Shown piece after piece: positions 50,927 through 59,145 of a stretch of DNA of 64,000 nt. The DNA is from an uncultured Metabacillus sp. Its GTDB lineage: Bacteria; Bacillota; Bacilli; Bacillales; Bacillaceae. Made by a program: the position numbers and the translations under genes. The DNA is taken from NCBI RefSeq assembly GCF_947503125.1, contig NZ_CANNCR010000001.1, positions 1 through 64,000 of the forward strand, given 5' to 3'. How positions within the stretch are numbered: the stretch's first letter is position 1; every line of letters starts with the position of its first letter. The notes below the pieces were generated by a model. That model ran no database searches and was not told the origin of the DNA. It saw only the letters and a list, made by a program, of their open reading frames with translations.

Positions 50927-51434
50927 TTATTTTAACTCTCCTAAAGAGGGATGGAAGAACAATAACAAAAGGAAAATGATAGGTATAGAAATAATAATGG
51001 CAAATAACGGTTTTTTATAATGGATTCTTAAGACGGGAAACATGATCATATTAAAAAGGAGTGACCACCAAATATTCCAGCCGTTTTCATAGATAAAATT
51101 CCCTCTTTTATTAAAGATAACTTCTGTTATCCAAAAGAAGAGAGCCCATGCCGCAATATATGCTAACCCTTTTATGCCAGAAGGAAAAAAATGAAGATAA
51201 ACGAGTATCATGATCGGGACAACGATCAATGTAAAGGCAATTTCAATGATTGAATGTTTTAACCATGAAGGATCTCCTTCATACCTCCATAAAGTATGCT
51301 GGTAAAAGACAAAATTATAAAGGAGATTACAAATGACGTAGTATTGAATCGTTGGATAATAATCTTAGCTGATCGCGATTAATAAAAAGGAATACAATTA
51401 AGGTAAAAACAGTAATTATAAATAATAAGTACAT
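50927..51434 (-). pseudogene. Frameshifted CBO0543-like membrane protein gene
   Basis: The frame from ATG 51434 (after AAGAGGAC) encodes a first helix, MYLLFIITVFTLIVFLFINR. It leaves frame near 51360, where a second frame continues with DYYPTIQYYVICNLLYNFVF, SWLKHSIIEIAFTLIVVPIM and two further helices down to 50927. Together they give about 169 residues with four or five helices, the size of CBO0543-family membrane proteins. One base gained or lost explains the break. It could be a real mutation or a sequence error. Confidence 0.55.
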
Positions 51435-51865
51435 AAAAGTCCTCTTATATTATATAATTCGTTAAAATTATTTCCTAAATTTGTTAAACTATACACAAAA
51501 GCCATAGGATGGTTTATAGGGTGAAAAAGTTCATTTGAGAATTCTTAAATAAGCTTTAATTGCATATCGTTTTAAAGGTATGGAAGTAACCTCATTTTGC
51601 AGGTTGCTTTTTTATTTTGTTTCTAAAGGAGCTTTAGGAGTGGTTGGAACAATAAGTTAAATGCGTATTTCTATCTTCTCATACAAAAGTCGTAGACAGA
51701 TCGTCAAAAAGAAGGAGGCATCTTCCACCTAATGATGCGATTTTCAGAAAAATGAAATAAGGGCTAGAAAATTATTTCGATTGCCGATATATTTATTTGT
51801 ATGCCGCCATATTTATAACGAATGTAAAAATTAAACAATTCGTCTTTTAGACGGGAGGAGTTTTC
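51435..51865 (+). other. Leader region of the BmrCD-type exporter with internal terminator
   Basis: This gene-free stretch has an intrinsic terminator at 51584-51613 (AAGTAACCT/AGGTTGCTT then TTTTT) about 250 bases before the exporter. Upstream lie very short possible reading frames (GTG 51521 with AGGATGG before it, five codons). A small hairpin CGTCT/AGACG sits at 51842-51853 just before the ribosome site. B. subtilis bmrCD is controlled by ribosome-mediated attenuation, so a conditional terminator is plausible. Confidence 0.4.
51584..51613 (+). terminator. Intrinsic terminator in the exporter leader
   Basis: AAGTAACCT and AGGTTGCTT (one G-T pair) enclose CATTTTGC, followed by T residues. 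Confidence 0.75.
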
Positions 51866-53620
51866 ATGGAGACCTTTAAAAAATTGAAATCCTTTTATTG
51901 GCCTTATAAAAAGTATTTTTTAGCGTCACTGTTTTTTGTTTTATTTATCACCTCAATAACCGTTATTTATCCTATTGTCTTACAGCTAACAATTGATGAA
52001 ATTGTATTAAAAGAGCAGTATGACTACATTCCATGGATTGTAATCGGGTTTTTATCATTAATGGCGGTAAAAGGATTTTCAGCTTTTTTTCATCAGTATT
52101 TAGGGGATATGTTTGGGATTCAATCTGTATATCGGCTGCGAAATGAACTATATGAAAAACTTCAACGTTTGCCTTTTGCGTATTACGACAATGCAAAAAC
52201 AGGGGATTTAATGTCAAGGCTTACAGCAGATGTTGAAGGTTTCAGGTTCTTTTTATCATTTGGTTTTTCTGAGCTTGTTCGTTTCTTTCTTTTAGTTACA
52301 GGAACTTTAACCGTTATGTTTATCTATTCTGTTCCGTTAACACTGGTGACAATTGCTGCATTACCATTTTTGGCAATTGCTGTCTACCGTTTTGATAAAA
52401 GAGTACATCCCGCATTTCGGAATATCAGAAAATCATTTGGGAAACTGAACACAAATGTGCAAGAAAATATAAGCGGCATTCAAACAGTGAAAGCATTATC
52501 GAGGGAAGATTTTGAAATATCAAAATTCAATCAAGCAAATGGTCATTATAAAGATAATTATTTATCAACTTCATTAGTATGGGCAAAGTATTTTCCACTT
52601 ATGGAGCTAATCGGAAACATTAGTGTTGTGGCCTTACTAGCATATGGAAGCGTTCTCGTTATGCGAGGAGAGTTACAGCCAGGTGAGCTTGTTGCATTTT
52701 TTAGCTTAGTTTGGTATTTGATGATGCCGATTATGCATCTGGGCTTTGTCATTAATATGTTTTCACAATCAAAGGCATCAGGAGAACGCTTGCTTGAAAT
52801 ACTTGAAGCAGATGAAACGATTCGTGATAAAGACAATACAGTCGATGTTTCATCTATTAAAGGGCATGTAACATTTAAGAATGTCAGCCTTCGTTATAAG
52901 CAAGAGGATGCATTAGCACTTAATAATGTATCATTTGATGCCCCAGCCGGTAAAATCATTGGGCTCATCGGTGGAACAGGATCAGGAAAAACTAGCTTGA
53001 CTCAATTAATGACAAGGTTTTATACCCCTACAAATGGTGAAATCTTTATCGATGGCAGAGATATATCTGATTATTCATTAAAAACACTTCGTTCAAATAT
53101 AGGAGTGGTTTTACAAGAATCATTTCTTTTTTCATCAACGATAAAAGCAAATATTTCCTATGGAAGACCTGATGCGTCAATGGAAGAAATTATTGACGCA
53201 GCTAAACGGGCGCAAGCACATGATTTTATTATGGAGCTTCCAAATGGGTATGATACAATGCTTGGTGAACGAGGAATGGGACTTTCAGGCGGGCAAAAAC
53301 AACGGATTTCTATTGCAAGAGCGATATGTGTTGATCCTAAAATATTAATTTTGGATGATTCAACAAGTGCTGTTGATATGACAACAGAATTTAATATTCA
53401 AAAAGCGTTAAAAGAAGTCATGAAGGGAAGAACAACGTTTATCATTGCTCACCGAATTTCTTCCTTGAAGCATGCCGATGAAATCCTTGTTCTTGACAAT
53501 GGTTCCATTATTGAAAGAGGAACACATGATGAGTTAGTCGAGAACCAGGGATACTATAAAAGAATTTATGATATTCAATATAAGGATCAGAAGGCTGTTC
53601 TTCAGTCTACTGTAGGGTAG
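51866..53620 (+). CDS. bmrC: Heterodimeric multidrug ABC exporter subunit BmrC-like (YheI)
   Basis: This 584-residue ABC half-transporter has six membrane helices (1-310) and an ATPase domain with Walker A GLIGGTGSGKTSL, Q-loop VLQESFLF, signature LSGGQKQR, Walker B ILILDDSTSAVD and H-loop AHRIS. The residue after Walker B is aspartate instead of glutamate, the hallmark of the degenerate site contributed by BmrC (585 residues). It pairs with the next gene, 9 bases away. It exports drugs; in B. subtilis it is induced by ribosome-targeting antibiotics. Confidence 0.9.
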   Translation: METFKKLKSFYWPYKKYFLASLFFVLFITSITVIYPIVLQLTIDEIVLKEQYDYIPWIVIGFLSLMAVKGFSAFFHQYLGDMFGIQSVYRLRNELYEKLQRLPFAYYDNAKTGDLMSRLTADVEGFRFFLSFGFSELVRFFLLVTGTLTVMFIYSVPLTLVTIAALPFLAIAVYRFDKRVHPAFRNIRKSFGKLNTNVQENISGIQTVKALSREDFEISKFNQANGHYKDNYLSTSLVWAKYFPLMELIGNISVVALLAYGSVLVMRGELQPGELVAFFSLVWYLMMPIMHLGFVINMFSQSKASGERLLEILEADETIRDKDNTVDVSSIKGHVTFKNVSLRYKQEDALALNNVSFDAPAGKIIGLIGGTGSGKTSLTQLMTRFYTPTNGEIFIDGRDISDYSLKTLRSNIGVVLQESFLFSSTIKANISYGRPDASMEEIIDAAKRAQAHDFIMELPNGYDTMLGERGMGLSGGQKQRISIARAICVDPKILILDDSTSAVDMTTEFNIQKALKEVMKGRTTFIIAHRISSLKHADEILVLDNGSIIERGTHDELVENQGYYKRIYDIQYKDQKAVLQSTVG

Positions 53621-53629
53621 GTGTGATAC

Positions 53630-55450
53630 ATGAAGAATCAAGATAAAAAGCTGGTTATTAAGGAACGTTTCCGCTATTCAACCGATACCGTTATTGATAA
53701 GCCGTTTAACTGGAAACAGATGTGGAGGCTGTTAAGCTACTTAAAGCCTTATTCAAAAAAACTGTTGCCGCTTGCTTTTCTTGCTGTAATTGTTTCTGCT
53801 GTTGTTCGGTTAACAGCTCCTATTTTAATAGGGAAATATACGCTTGACCATGCTATTAAAAATAATGATATGAATCTATTAACGATTCTTGTCATCACCA
53901 TTGCAGGATTGTACGTATTATCTTATTTAGCAAATACGTTTCGCATAAAATGGATGAATATGCTTGGGCAAAACGTCATTTATGATTTGCGCAAAGATTT
54001 ATTTACACATGTTCAGTCTCTTTCACATCGTTTTTTTGACCAGAGATCCGCCGGGTCGATTTTAGTAAGAATCATGAATGATATCAATTCCTTACAAGAG
54101 CTGTTTACGAGTGGAGTTATTAATCTATTAATGGATTTTTTCCTGCTCATCGGGGTTGTTGTTCTTCTATTTACACTAAGTCCTGAGCTTACTCTTGCCA
54201 TTTTGGTCATTGTTCCGTTAATGTTTTTTATTTCAACAAGCTTGCGAAAAAAAATCCGCCGCTCATGGCAAACGGTGAGATTAAAGCAGTCAAAGCTGAA
54301 TTCTCACTTAAACGAGTCAATTCAAGGAATTCGTGTTACTCAATCGTTCACACAAGAAACAGAGAATATTGAGTTTTTTGATGGTGTGAATACTGAAAAT
54401 TTTCAGTCCTGGAAAAATGCAACGAGGCGTAATGCGATGTTTACGCCAATGGTAGAGATGACAAATGCGATTGGTACAGCCATTTTACTCTGGTTTGGGG
54501 CAACTCTTATCTCAAGCGGTTCGATTACAATTGGTACATTTGTTTCCTTTGCCTTTTATTTAGGAATGTTCTGGGAGCCGATTTCAAGACTTGGCCAGGT
54601 ATATAATCAACTTTTAATTGGGATGGCTTCTTCGGAACGGATTTTTGAATATATGGATGAAAAACCGATTGTTGCAGAGGCGAAAGATCCTATCTATCTT
54701 AAAAATATGGAAGGCAAAATCGATTTTGAATCAGTTGAATTTGCCTATGATGAAACAAGAAAGGCATTAAATCAAATATCTCTTTCAATCGATGCTGGCC
54801 AAACCGTTGCTCTAGTTGGCCTTACAGGCTCAGGAAAAACAACTATTGCCAACTTAATTAGCCGCTTTTATGACGCGACTGCTGGTGAAGTGAAAATCGA
54901 TGGAATTAATATTAAAGAACTTTCTATTGAAGACTTAAGATCAAAAATAAGTGTGGTTCTTCAGGATACGTTTATTTTTTCAGGAACGATTCTTGATAAT
55001 ATCCGCTTTGGTCGTCCTACTGCATCTGATGAGGAGGTTATGGAAGCAGCGAAAGCTGTTGGCACAGATGATTTCATTCAACAATTATCAAACGGATATT
55101 TGACAGAGGTTGAGGAAAGAGGGAATGTCCTATCTGTCGGAGAGCGGCAGTTAATTTCCTTTGCAAGAGCATTGCTTGCAAATCCAACCATTATCATTTT
55201 GGATGAAGCAACAGCGAGTATTGATACAGAAACAGAAATCAAAATACAAAAAGCGTTAAAAACCTTATTAAAAGGACGTACAGCAATCATGATTGCGCAT
55301 CGGCTTTCGACTATTCGTGAGGCAGACAATATTATCGTACTTGATCATGGAAATATTATGGAACAAGGAAATCATGAACAGCTGATGGACCGAAGAGGAA
55401 TTTACTACGGACTTGTTAAGGCGCAATTTAATATGCTTGATGTTGGCTAA
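53630..55450 (+). CDS. bmrD: Heterodimeric multidrug ABC exporter subunit BmrD-like (YheH)
   Basis: This 606-residue half-transporter has Walker A LVGLTGSGKTTI, Q-loop VLQDTFIF, a deviant signature LSVGERQLI and a canonical Walker B IIILDEATASID with the catalytic glutamate. The partner BmrC has the opposite combination, so the dimer has one consensus and one degenerate ATP site. It is about 65 residues shorter than the B. subtilis subunit (about 673 residues as I recall), suggesting the extra extracellular domain is absent. The stop lies in a terminator hairpin. Confidence 0.9.
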   Translation: MKNQDKKLVIKERFRYSTDTVIDKPFNWKQMWRLLSYLKPYSKKLLPLAFLAVIVSAVVRLTAPILIGKYTLDHAIKNNDMNLLTILVITIAGLYVLSYLANTFRIKWMNMLGQNVIYDLRKDLFTHVQSLSHRFFDQRSAGSILVRIMNDINSLQELFTSGVINLLMDFFLLIGVVVLLFTLSPELTLAILVIVPLMFFISTSLRKKIRRSWQTVRLKQSKLNSHLNESIQGIRVTQSFTQETENIEFFDGVNTENFQSWKNATRRNAMFTPMVEMTNAIGTAILLWFGATLISSGSITIGTFVSFAFYLGMFWEPISRLGQVYNQLLIGMASSERIFEYMDEKPIVAEAKDPIYLKNMEGKIDFESVEFAYDETRKALNQISLSIDAGQTVALVGLTGSGKTTIANLISRFYDATAGEVKIDGINIKELSIEDLRSKISVVLQDTFIFSGTILDNIRFGRPTASDEEVMEAAKAVGTDDFIQQLSNGYLTEVEERGNVLSVGERQLISFARALLANPTIIILDEATASIDTETEIKIQKALKTLLKGRTAIMIAHRLSTIREADNIIVLDHGNIMEQGNHEQLMDRRGIYYGLVKAQFNMLDVG

Positions 55451-55479
55451 GAGATGGAGTTTTCATCTCTTATTTTTTT
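55449..55479 (+). terminator. Terminator of the exporter operon
   Basis: AAGAGATG and CATCTCTT (8 bp) overlap the stop codon and are followed by T residues. Confidence 0.88.
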
Positions 55480-55606
55480 GCCGTTTATTCGTTATCTTAA
55501 TAGACAAAATCCGTCATAGCAAGTGGAAGAACATCGCATTTTTTGTAGAAAGAAAATTCAGAAAATTAGCTTGTTTTTTTCGTTGTACTAGTTTATTATC
55601 AAAATA

Positions 55607-55622
55607 GTTTAAACGATTAAAC
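55607..55622. promoter_or_regulatory. Putative autoregulatory operator of the LacI-family gene
   Basis: GTTTAAACGATTAAAC is a near-perfect palindrome with a central CG, typical of LacI-family operators. Its core AAACGATTAA recurs exactly at 56723-56732 before the arabinofuranosidase gene. Confidence 0.6.
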
Positions 55623-55639
55623 AGGACGAGGCGATGCAG

Positions 55640-56698
55640 ATGGTCACAATGAAAGATATAGCTGAACGAGCAAATGTTTCAATTGCTACGGTTTCTTATG
55701 TGTTGAATGAAAGCGGAAACATAAGTGAGGAAACGAAAAAGAAAGTCCTACAAGTGATAAAAGAATTAAATTATCGCCCCAATTTAATTGCCAAGAGCCT
55801 TAAACTGCAAAAAACAAATACAATTGGTGTCATTGTTGAAGATATAACTGTATTTAATGCACCAGCGATTATCGATGGAATAAATGAAAATGCCAAAAAG
55901 CTTGGGCTTTCAATATTGTTAACAAATATTCGCTTGGAAAAACGTTCTTGCAGCAACATAAAAGATCCGAAAGCTATACAATCAGTAATTAAAAGAATAA
56001 TGGATGAATTAATTAGTAAAAAAGTCGATGGCATTATATATATTGGTTTGCATCCAAGAGATGTAACGGAAATCATTCCGGAAATCGATACCCCGATCCT
56101 TTTTACATATTGCTATACAACAAATGATTTTCACTGCTCGATCAATTACGATGATGAGCAAGCTGCATATGATGCGACAAATTACCTTGTTTCAAGAGGG
56201 CATAAAAAAATTGCCTTGATCAGCGGTCTTATTGATTCCATGTCCTCTCACTCTAGATATTCAGGCTATTATAGGTCAATTAAAGAACATAATCTTATCT
56301 TTACCCCTGCTTATCTCAAGACAGGAGATTGGCGATTTGACTCTGGATATTCCCTGACAAAAGAACTCCTTACAACAAAAGACCTTCCAACTGCGATTCT
56401 TGCTATGAATGATCAGATGGCTATTGGTGCTATTCGTGCTTGCAATGAATTAGGTTATAAAGTACCAGATGATATCTCGATCATTGGCTTTGATAATCGG
56501 GAATTTAGCGCATATTATTCTCCAAGATTAACGACGATGAGTTTACCATTAAGAAAGATGGGGCTTTTATCAATTGAAATGATTAACAAATTAATCAGCG
56601 GTAGTTTAACAGATTACAAGGAATTAAAAATAACGTTAAACTGTGAATTGATTGAAAGAGAATCAGTCAGTACTGTAACAGAGGACTTATCTTCTTGA
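55640..56698 (+). CDS. LacI-family transcriptional regulator
   Basis: This regulator of about 352 residues has an N-terminal HTH (TMKDIAERANVSIATVSYVLN, hinge NYRPNLIAKSL) and a periplasmic-binding-like effector domain with FTYCYTTNDFHCSINYDDEQA and IIGFDNREFSAYYSPRLTTM. It probably senses a sugar and represses the adjacent GH127 gene. The start is ATG 55640 (or 55634) after AGGACGAGG. Its stop codon overlaps the -35 of the next gene's promoter. Confidence 0.88.
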   Translation: MVTMKDIAERANVSIATVSYVLNESGNISEETKKKVLQVIKELNYRPNLIAKSLKLQKTNTIGVIVEDITVFNAPAIIDGINENAKKLGLSILLTNIRLEKRSCSNIKDPKAIQSVIKRIMDELISKKVDGIIYIGLHPRDVTEIIPEIDTPILFTYCYTTNDFHCSINYDDEQAAYDATNYLVSRGHKKIALISGLIDSMSSHSRYSGYYRSIKEHNLIFTPAYLKTGDWRFDSGYSLTKELLTTKDLPTAILAMNDQMAIGAIRACNELGYKVPDDISIIGFDNREFSAYYSPRLTTMSLPLRKMGLLSIEMINKLISGSLTDYKELKITLNCELIERESVSTVTEDLSS

Positions 56699-56732
56699 CA
56701 ATGACGGGTTCATATTATAGTGAAACGATTAA
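56695..56732 (+). promoter_or_regulatory. Promoter and operator of the GH127 gene
   Basis: TTGACA (56695-56700, overlapping the regulator stop) and TATAGT (56716-56721) have 15-base spacing. The operator core AAACGATTAA (56723-56732) lies directly downstream, where a bound LacI-type repressor would block transcription. Confidence 0.55.
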
Positions 56733-56805
56733 GTAAATAATTCTGGTATTCAAAAAACGGTGCTTGCCACCAATTAAAATAATAGCTCTACAAGGAGGAT
56801 ATATA

Positions 56806-58743
56806 ATGAAAATTGAACAAAAAAGTAAGCAAAATATTAAAATCACGGATGCTTTTTGGAAAAAACGCCTAGAGGTTATTCGTAATCATGTCATTCCATA
56901 TCAATGGGAAGCCTTAAATGACCGCCTTCATGATACCCCTCCAAGTCATGCTATTGAAAATTTCAGAATTGCCGCAGGTGAAGCGGAGGGTGAGTTTATT
57001 GGAATGGTATTTCAGGATAGTGATGTGGCAAAATGGATCGAAGCTGTTGCGTTTAGCTTGGAAAACGAGTCTAATGAGGAATTTGAGCAAATTGTTGATG
57101 AAGTGGTTGCTTTATTAGGCAGAGCTCAAGATGAAAACGGTTATTTAAATACATATTACCAAGTGAAGGAACCATCGAAACGTTGGACGAATTTGCGTGA
57201 TAATCATGAATTATATTGTGCAGGCCATTTAATCGAAGCTGCAGTTGCATATTATAGAGCAACAGGGAAGAAACAATTTTTAGATATTATGTGTCAGTAT
57301 GCCGACCATATTGATTCAATTTTCGGTCCTGAAGATCATAAGCGAAAAGGCTACCCAGGTCATCAAGAAATTGAATTAGCATTAGTAAAATTATATGATG
57401 TGACAGGAAATGAAAAGTATTTAAACTTAAGTAAATATTTCATTGATGAGCGAGGTAAACAACCGCATTATTTTGATATTGAGAAAAAAGAAAGAAATGA
57501 CATGAAGCCATTTTGGTTCAATGATGACTATGCTTATCATCAAGCACATATTCCCGTTAGAGAGCAAAAAGAAGCAGTTGGCCATGCTGTACGTGCTGTC
57601 TATATGTATACAGCCATGGCAGATCTAGCTGCAAAGACAAACGATGAATCCTTAAAAAAAGCATGTGAAGCTTTATGGGAAAATGTAACACAAAAGCAAA
57701 TGTACATTACTGCAGGTATGGGTTCAATGGTTTTTGGTGAGGCATTCTCATTTGATTATGATCTGCCTAATGACCTATCTTATACAGAAACATGTGCTTC
57801 TATCGGGCTGGTATTTTGGGCAAAACGAATGCTCGATCTTGAAGTGAACCGAAAATATGCCGATGTAATGGAAAGGGCATTATATAATGGGACCATTAGC
57901 GGAATGGATTTAGACGGGAAGAAGTTCTTCTATGTAAATCCATTAGAGGTACAGCCGGAAGCTAGTAATAAACGAAACGATAAAAAGCATATTAAGCCAG
58001 TCCGACAAAAATGGTTCGGATGTGCCTGCTGCCCGCCAAATATTGCTAGATTAATAGCATCCATTGGCCATTATATATACTCTCAAAAAGAGAAGGAATT
58101 ATTTGTTCATTTGTATTTGGGACATGAAACAACTGTAGAAATTGAAGGAATGTCTGTTGGACTTTCACAGAAAACAAACTATCCATGGGATGGTCATATT
58201 TCAATAGTAGTATCTCCTCATTCTGAGCAAGAATTTACCTTGGCACTTCGCATACCTGGCTGGTCAAAAGGTGCTTGTGTAAAAGTCAATGGAGATATTG
58301 TGGATCATCAGAACCTCATGAAAAATGGTTATGTCTACCTTAATCGTGTATGGAAAGAAAATGATTTAGTGGAATTATCCTTACAAATGGACATCGAACG
58401 TATTCAAGCAAATCCAAGAGTTCGAAATAATAACGGCAAAGTTGCACTCCAGCGTGGTCCTGTTGTTTATTGTCTTGAGGAAGTTGACAATGGCAGGAAT
58501 TTACCATCCATATTCCTGCCGAGAAACGCTGAATTAACAGCTACATTTGAGGGGGATTTATTAGACGGGGTTGTTGTCATTTCAGGTCAAGCTGAACAAA
58601 TACTAGAGGATGGCTGGGAAAATCAACTATATCGTACAGTACAGGACCATGTAAATACAATTAAAATAAAAGCAGTACCTTACTTTGCCTGGTGCAACCG
58701 TGAACCAGGTGAAATGATCGTTTGGATAAATGAAAAGAGATAA
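56806..58743 (+). CDS. GH127 beta-L-arabinofuranosidase (DUF1680)
   Basis: This 645-residue cytoplasmic glycoside hydrolase has an (alpha/alpha)6 barrel followed by beta-sandwich domains. The zinc/cysteine site is intact: E328 and C330 in YTETCASIG, and C408-C409 in GCACCPPN. These match E338, C340 and the nucleophile C417 with C418 of Bifidobacterium HypBA1. No signal peptide is present, so the substrate must be imported, but no transporter is adjacent. ATG 56806 follows AAGGAGGAT. Other GH127 specificities are possible. Confidence 0.87.
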   Translation: MKIEQKSKQNIKITDAFWKKRLEVIRNHVIPYQWEALNDRLHDTPPSHAIENFRIAAGEAEGEFIGMVFQDSDVAKWIEAVAFSLENESNEEFEQIVDEVVALLGRAQDENGYLNTYYQVKEPSKRWTNLRDNHELYCAGHLIEAAVAYYRATGKKQFLDIMCQYADHIDSIFGPEDHKRKGYPGHQEIELALVKLYDVTGNEKYLNLSKYFIDERGKQPHYFDIEKKERNDMKPFWFNDDYAYHQAHIPVREQKEAVGHAVRAVYMYTAMADLAAKTNDESLKKACEALWENVTQKQMYITAGMGSMVFGEAFSFDYDLPNDLSYTETCASIGLVFWAKRMLDLEVNRKYADVMERALYNGTISGMDLDGKKFFYVNPLEVQPEASNKRNDKKHIKPVRQKWFGCACCPPNIARLIASIGHYIYSQKEKELFVHLYLGHETTVEIEGMSVGLSQKTNYPWDGHISIVVSPHSEQEFTLALRIPGWSKGACVKVNGDIVDHQNLMKNGYVYLNRVWKENDLVELSLQMDIERIQANPRVRNNNGKVALQRGPVVYCLEEVDNGRNLPSIFLPRNAELTATFEGDLLDGVVVISGQAEQILEDGWENQLYRTVQDHVNTIKIKAVPYFAWCNREPGEMIVWINEKR

Positions 58744-58779
58744 GATTTTAACAATCGCAAAAATAAAATGAATTGTAAA

Positions 58780-58806
58780 AGAGCGCCAAATTGGCGCTTA
58801 TTATAT
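58780..58806 (+). terminator. Terminator after the GH127 gene
   Basis: AGCGCCAA and TTGGCGCT form a perfect stem with a one-base loop; the tail TATTATATT is only moderately T-rich. Confidence 0.65.
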
Positions 58807-58842
58807 TGGCTACTTATTGTTGTATAAAATGAACGAAATAAC

Positions 58843-58893
58843 TTTTAAGTATAAAAAGAATAATATACTCTTATCATCTTTTAAGTATAAAAA
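58843..58893 (+). repeat. Two direct TTTTAAGTATAAA repeats upstream of the CitS-like kinase
   Basis: TTTTAAGTATAAAAA occurs at 58843-58857 and again at 58879-58893, 36 bases apart. Related copies occur in inverted orientation at 62871-62883 and 62930-62943, before the second kinase gene. They may be binding sites for the CitT-like regulator. Confidence 0.5.
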
Positions 58894-58968
58894 AACCATA
58901 ATGTTTACCCACTATGGAACTTCTCTTATAGTAGAGTAGAATATTTTAAATGTTCCAATTATTTTAGA

Positions 58969-58985
58969 ATGGAAGCGCGTTCAAT
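58969..58985. promoter_or_regulatory. CcpA catabolite-responsive element (cre) before the CitS-like kinase
   Basis: ATGGAAGCGCGTTCAAT matches the cre consensus WTGNAARCGNWWWCAWW at all but one position. It lies just upstream of the leader-peptide ribosome site. Confidence 0.65.
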
Positions 58986-59003
58986 TAAAGGGGAGCTTTC
59001 ATT

Positions 59004-59060
59004 ATGTGTGTTATCAGGTTGATTTGTTTAGCTAGGGGATCCTCTCTAGCTCTTTTTTGA
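59004..59060 (+). CDS. Putative 18-residue leader peptide overlapping a terminator
   Basis: ATG 59004 lies 8 bases after AAAGGGGAG (58987-58995). The frame encodes MCVIRLICLARGSSLALF and stops at TGA 59058-59060. The last third of the frame is the terminator hairpin at 59031-59057. This is the arrangement of ribosome-dependent attenuators, but the peptide has no obvious run of one codon. It may be chance. Confidence 0.4.
   Translation: MCVIRLICLARGSSLALF
59031..59057 (+). terminator. Leader terminator upstream of the CitS-like kinase
   Basis: AGCTAGGGG and CTCTCTAGCT-type arms pair over about 9 bp with two G-T pairs, followed by CTTTTTT. It lies 88 bases before the kinase start, after any promoter near the cre site. 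Confidence 0.65.
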
Positions 59061-59145
59061 GTTATCTGACATGTTGCACCCTCTATCTTAGTATGTAAAA
59101 ATAGTAGGATCATTAGTAAACCATTAATTTAAAAGGGTTATGAGC

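Noticed and set aside
56719-56735. Possible cre site at the GH127 promoter
   Set aside because: TGAAACG lacks one base of the TGNAARCG half, and the core matches the LacI-gene operator instead.
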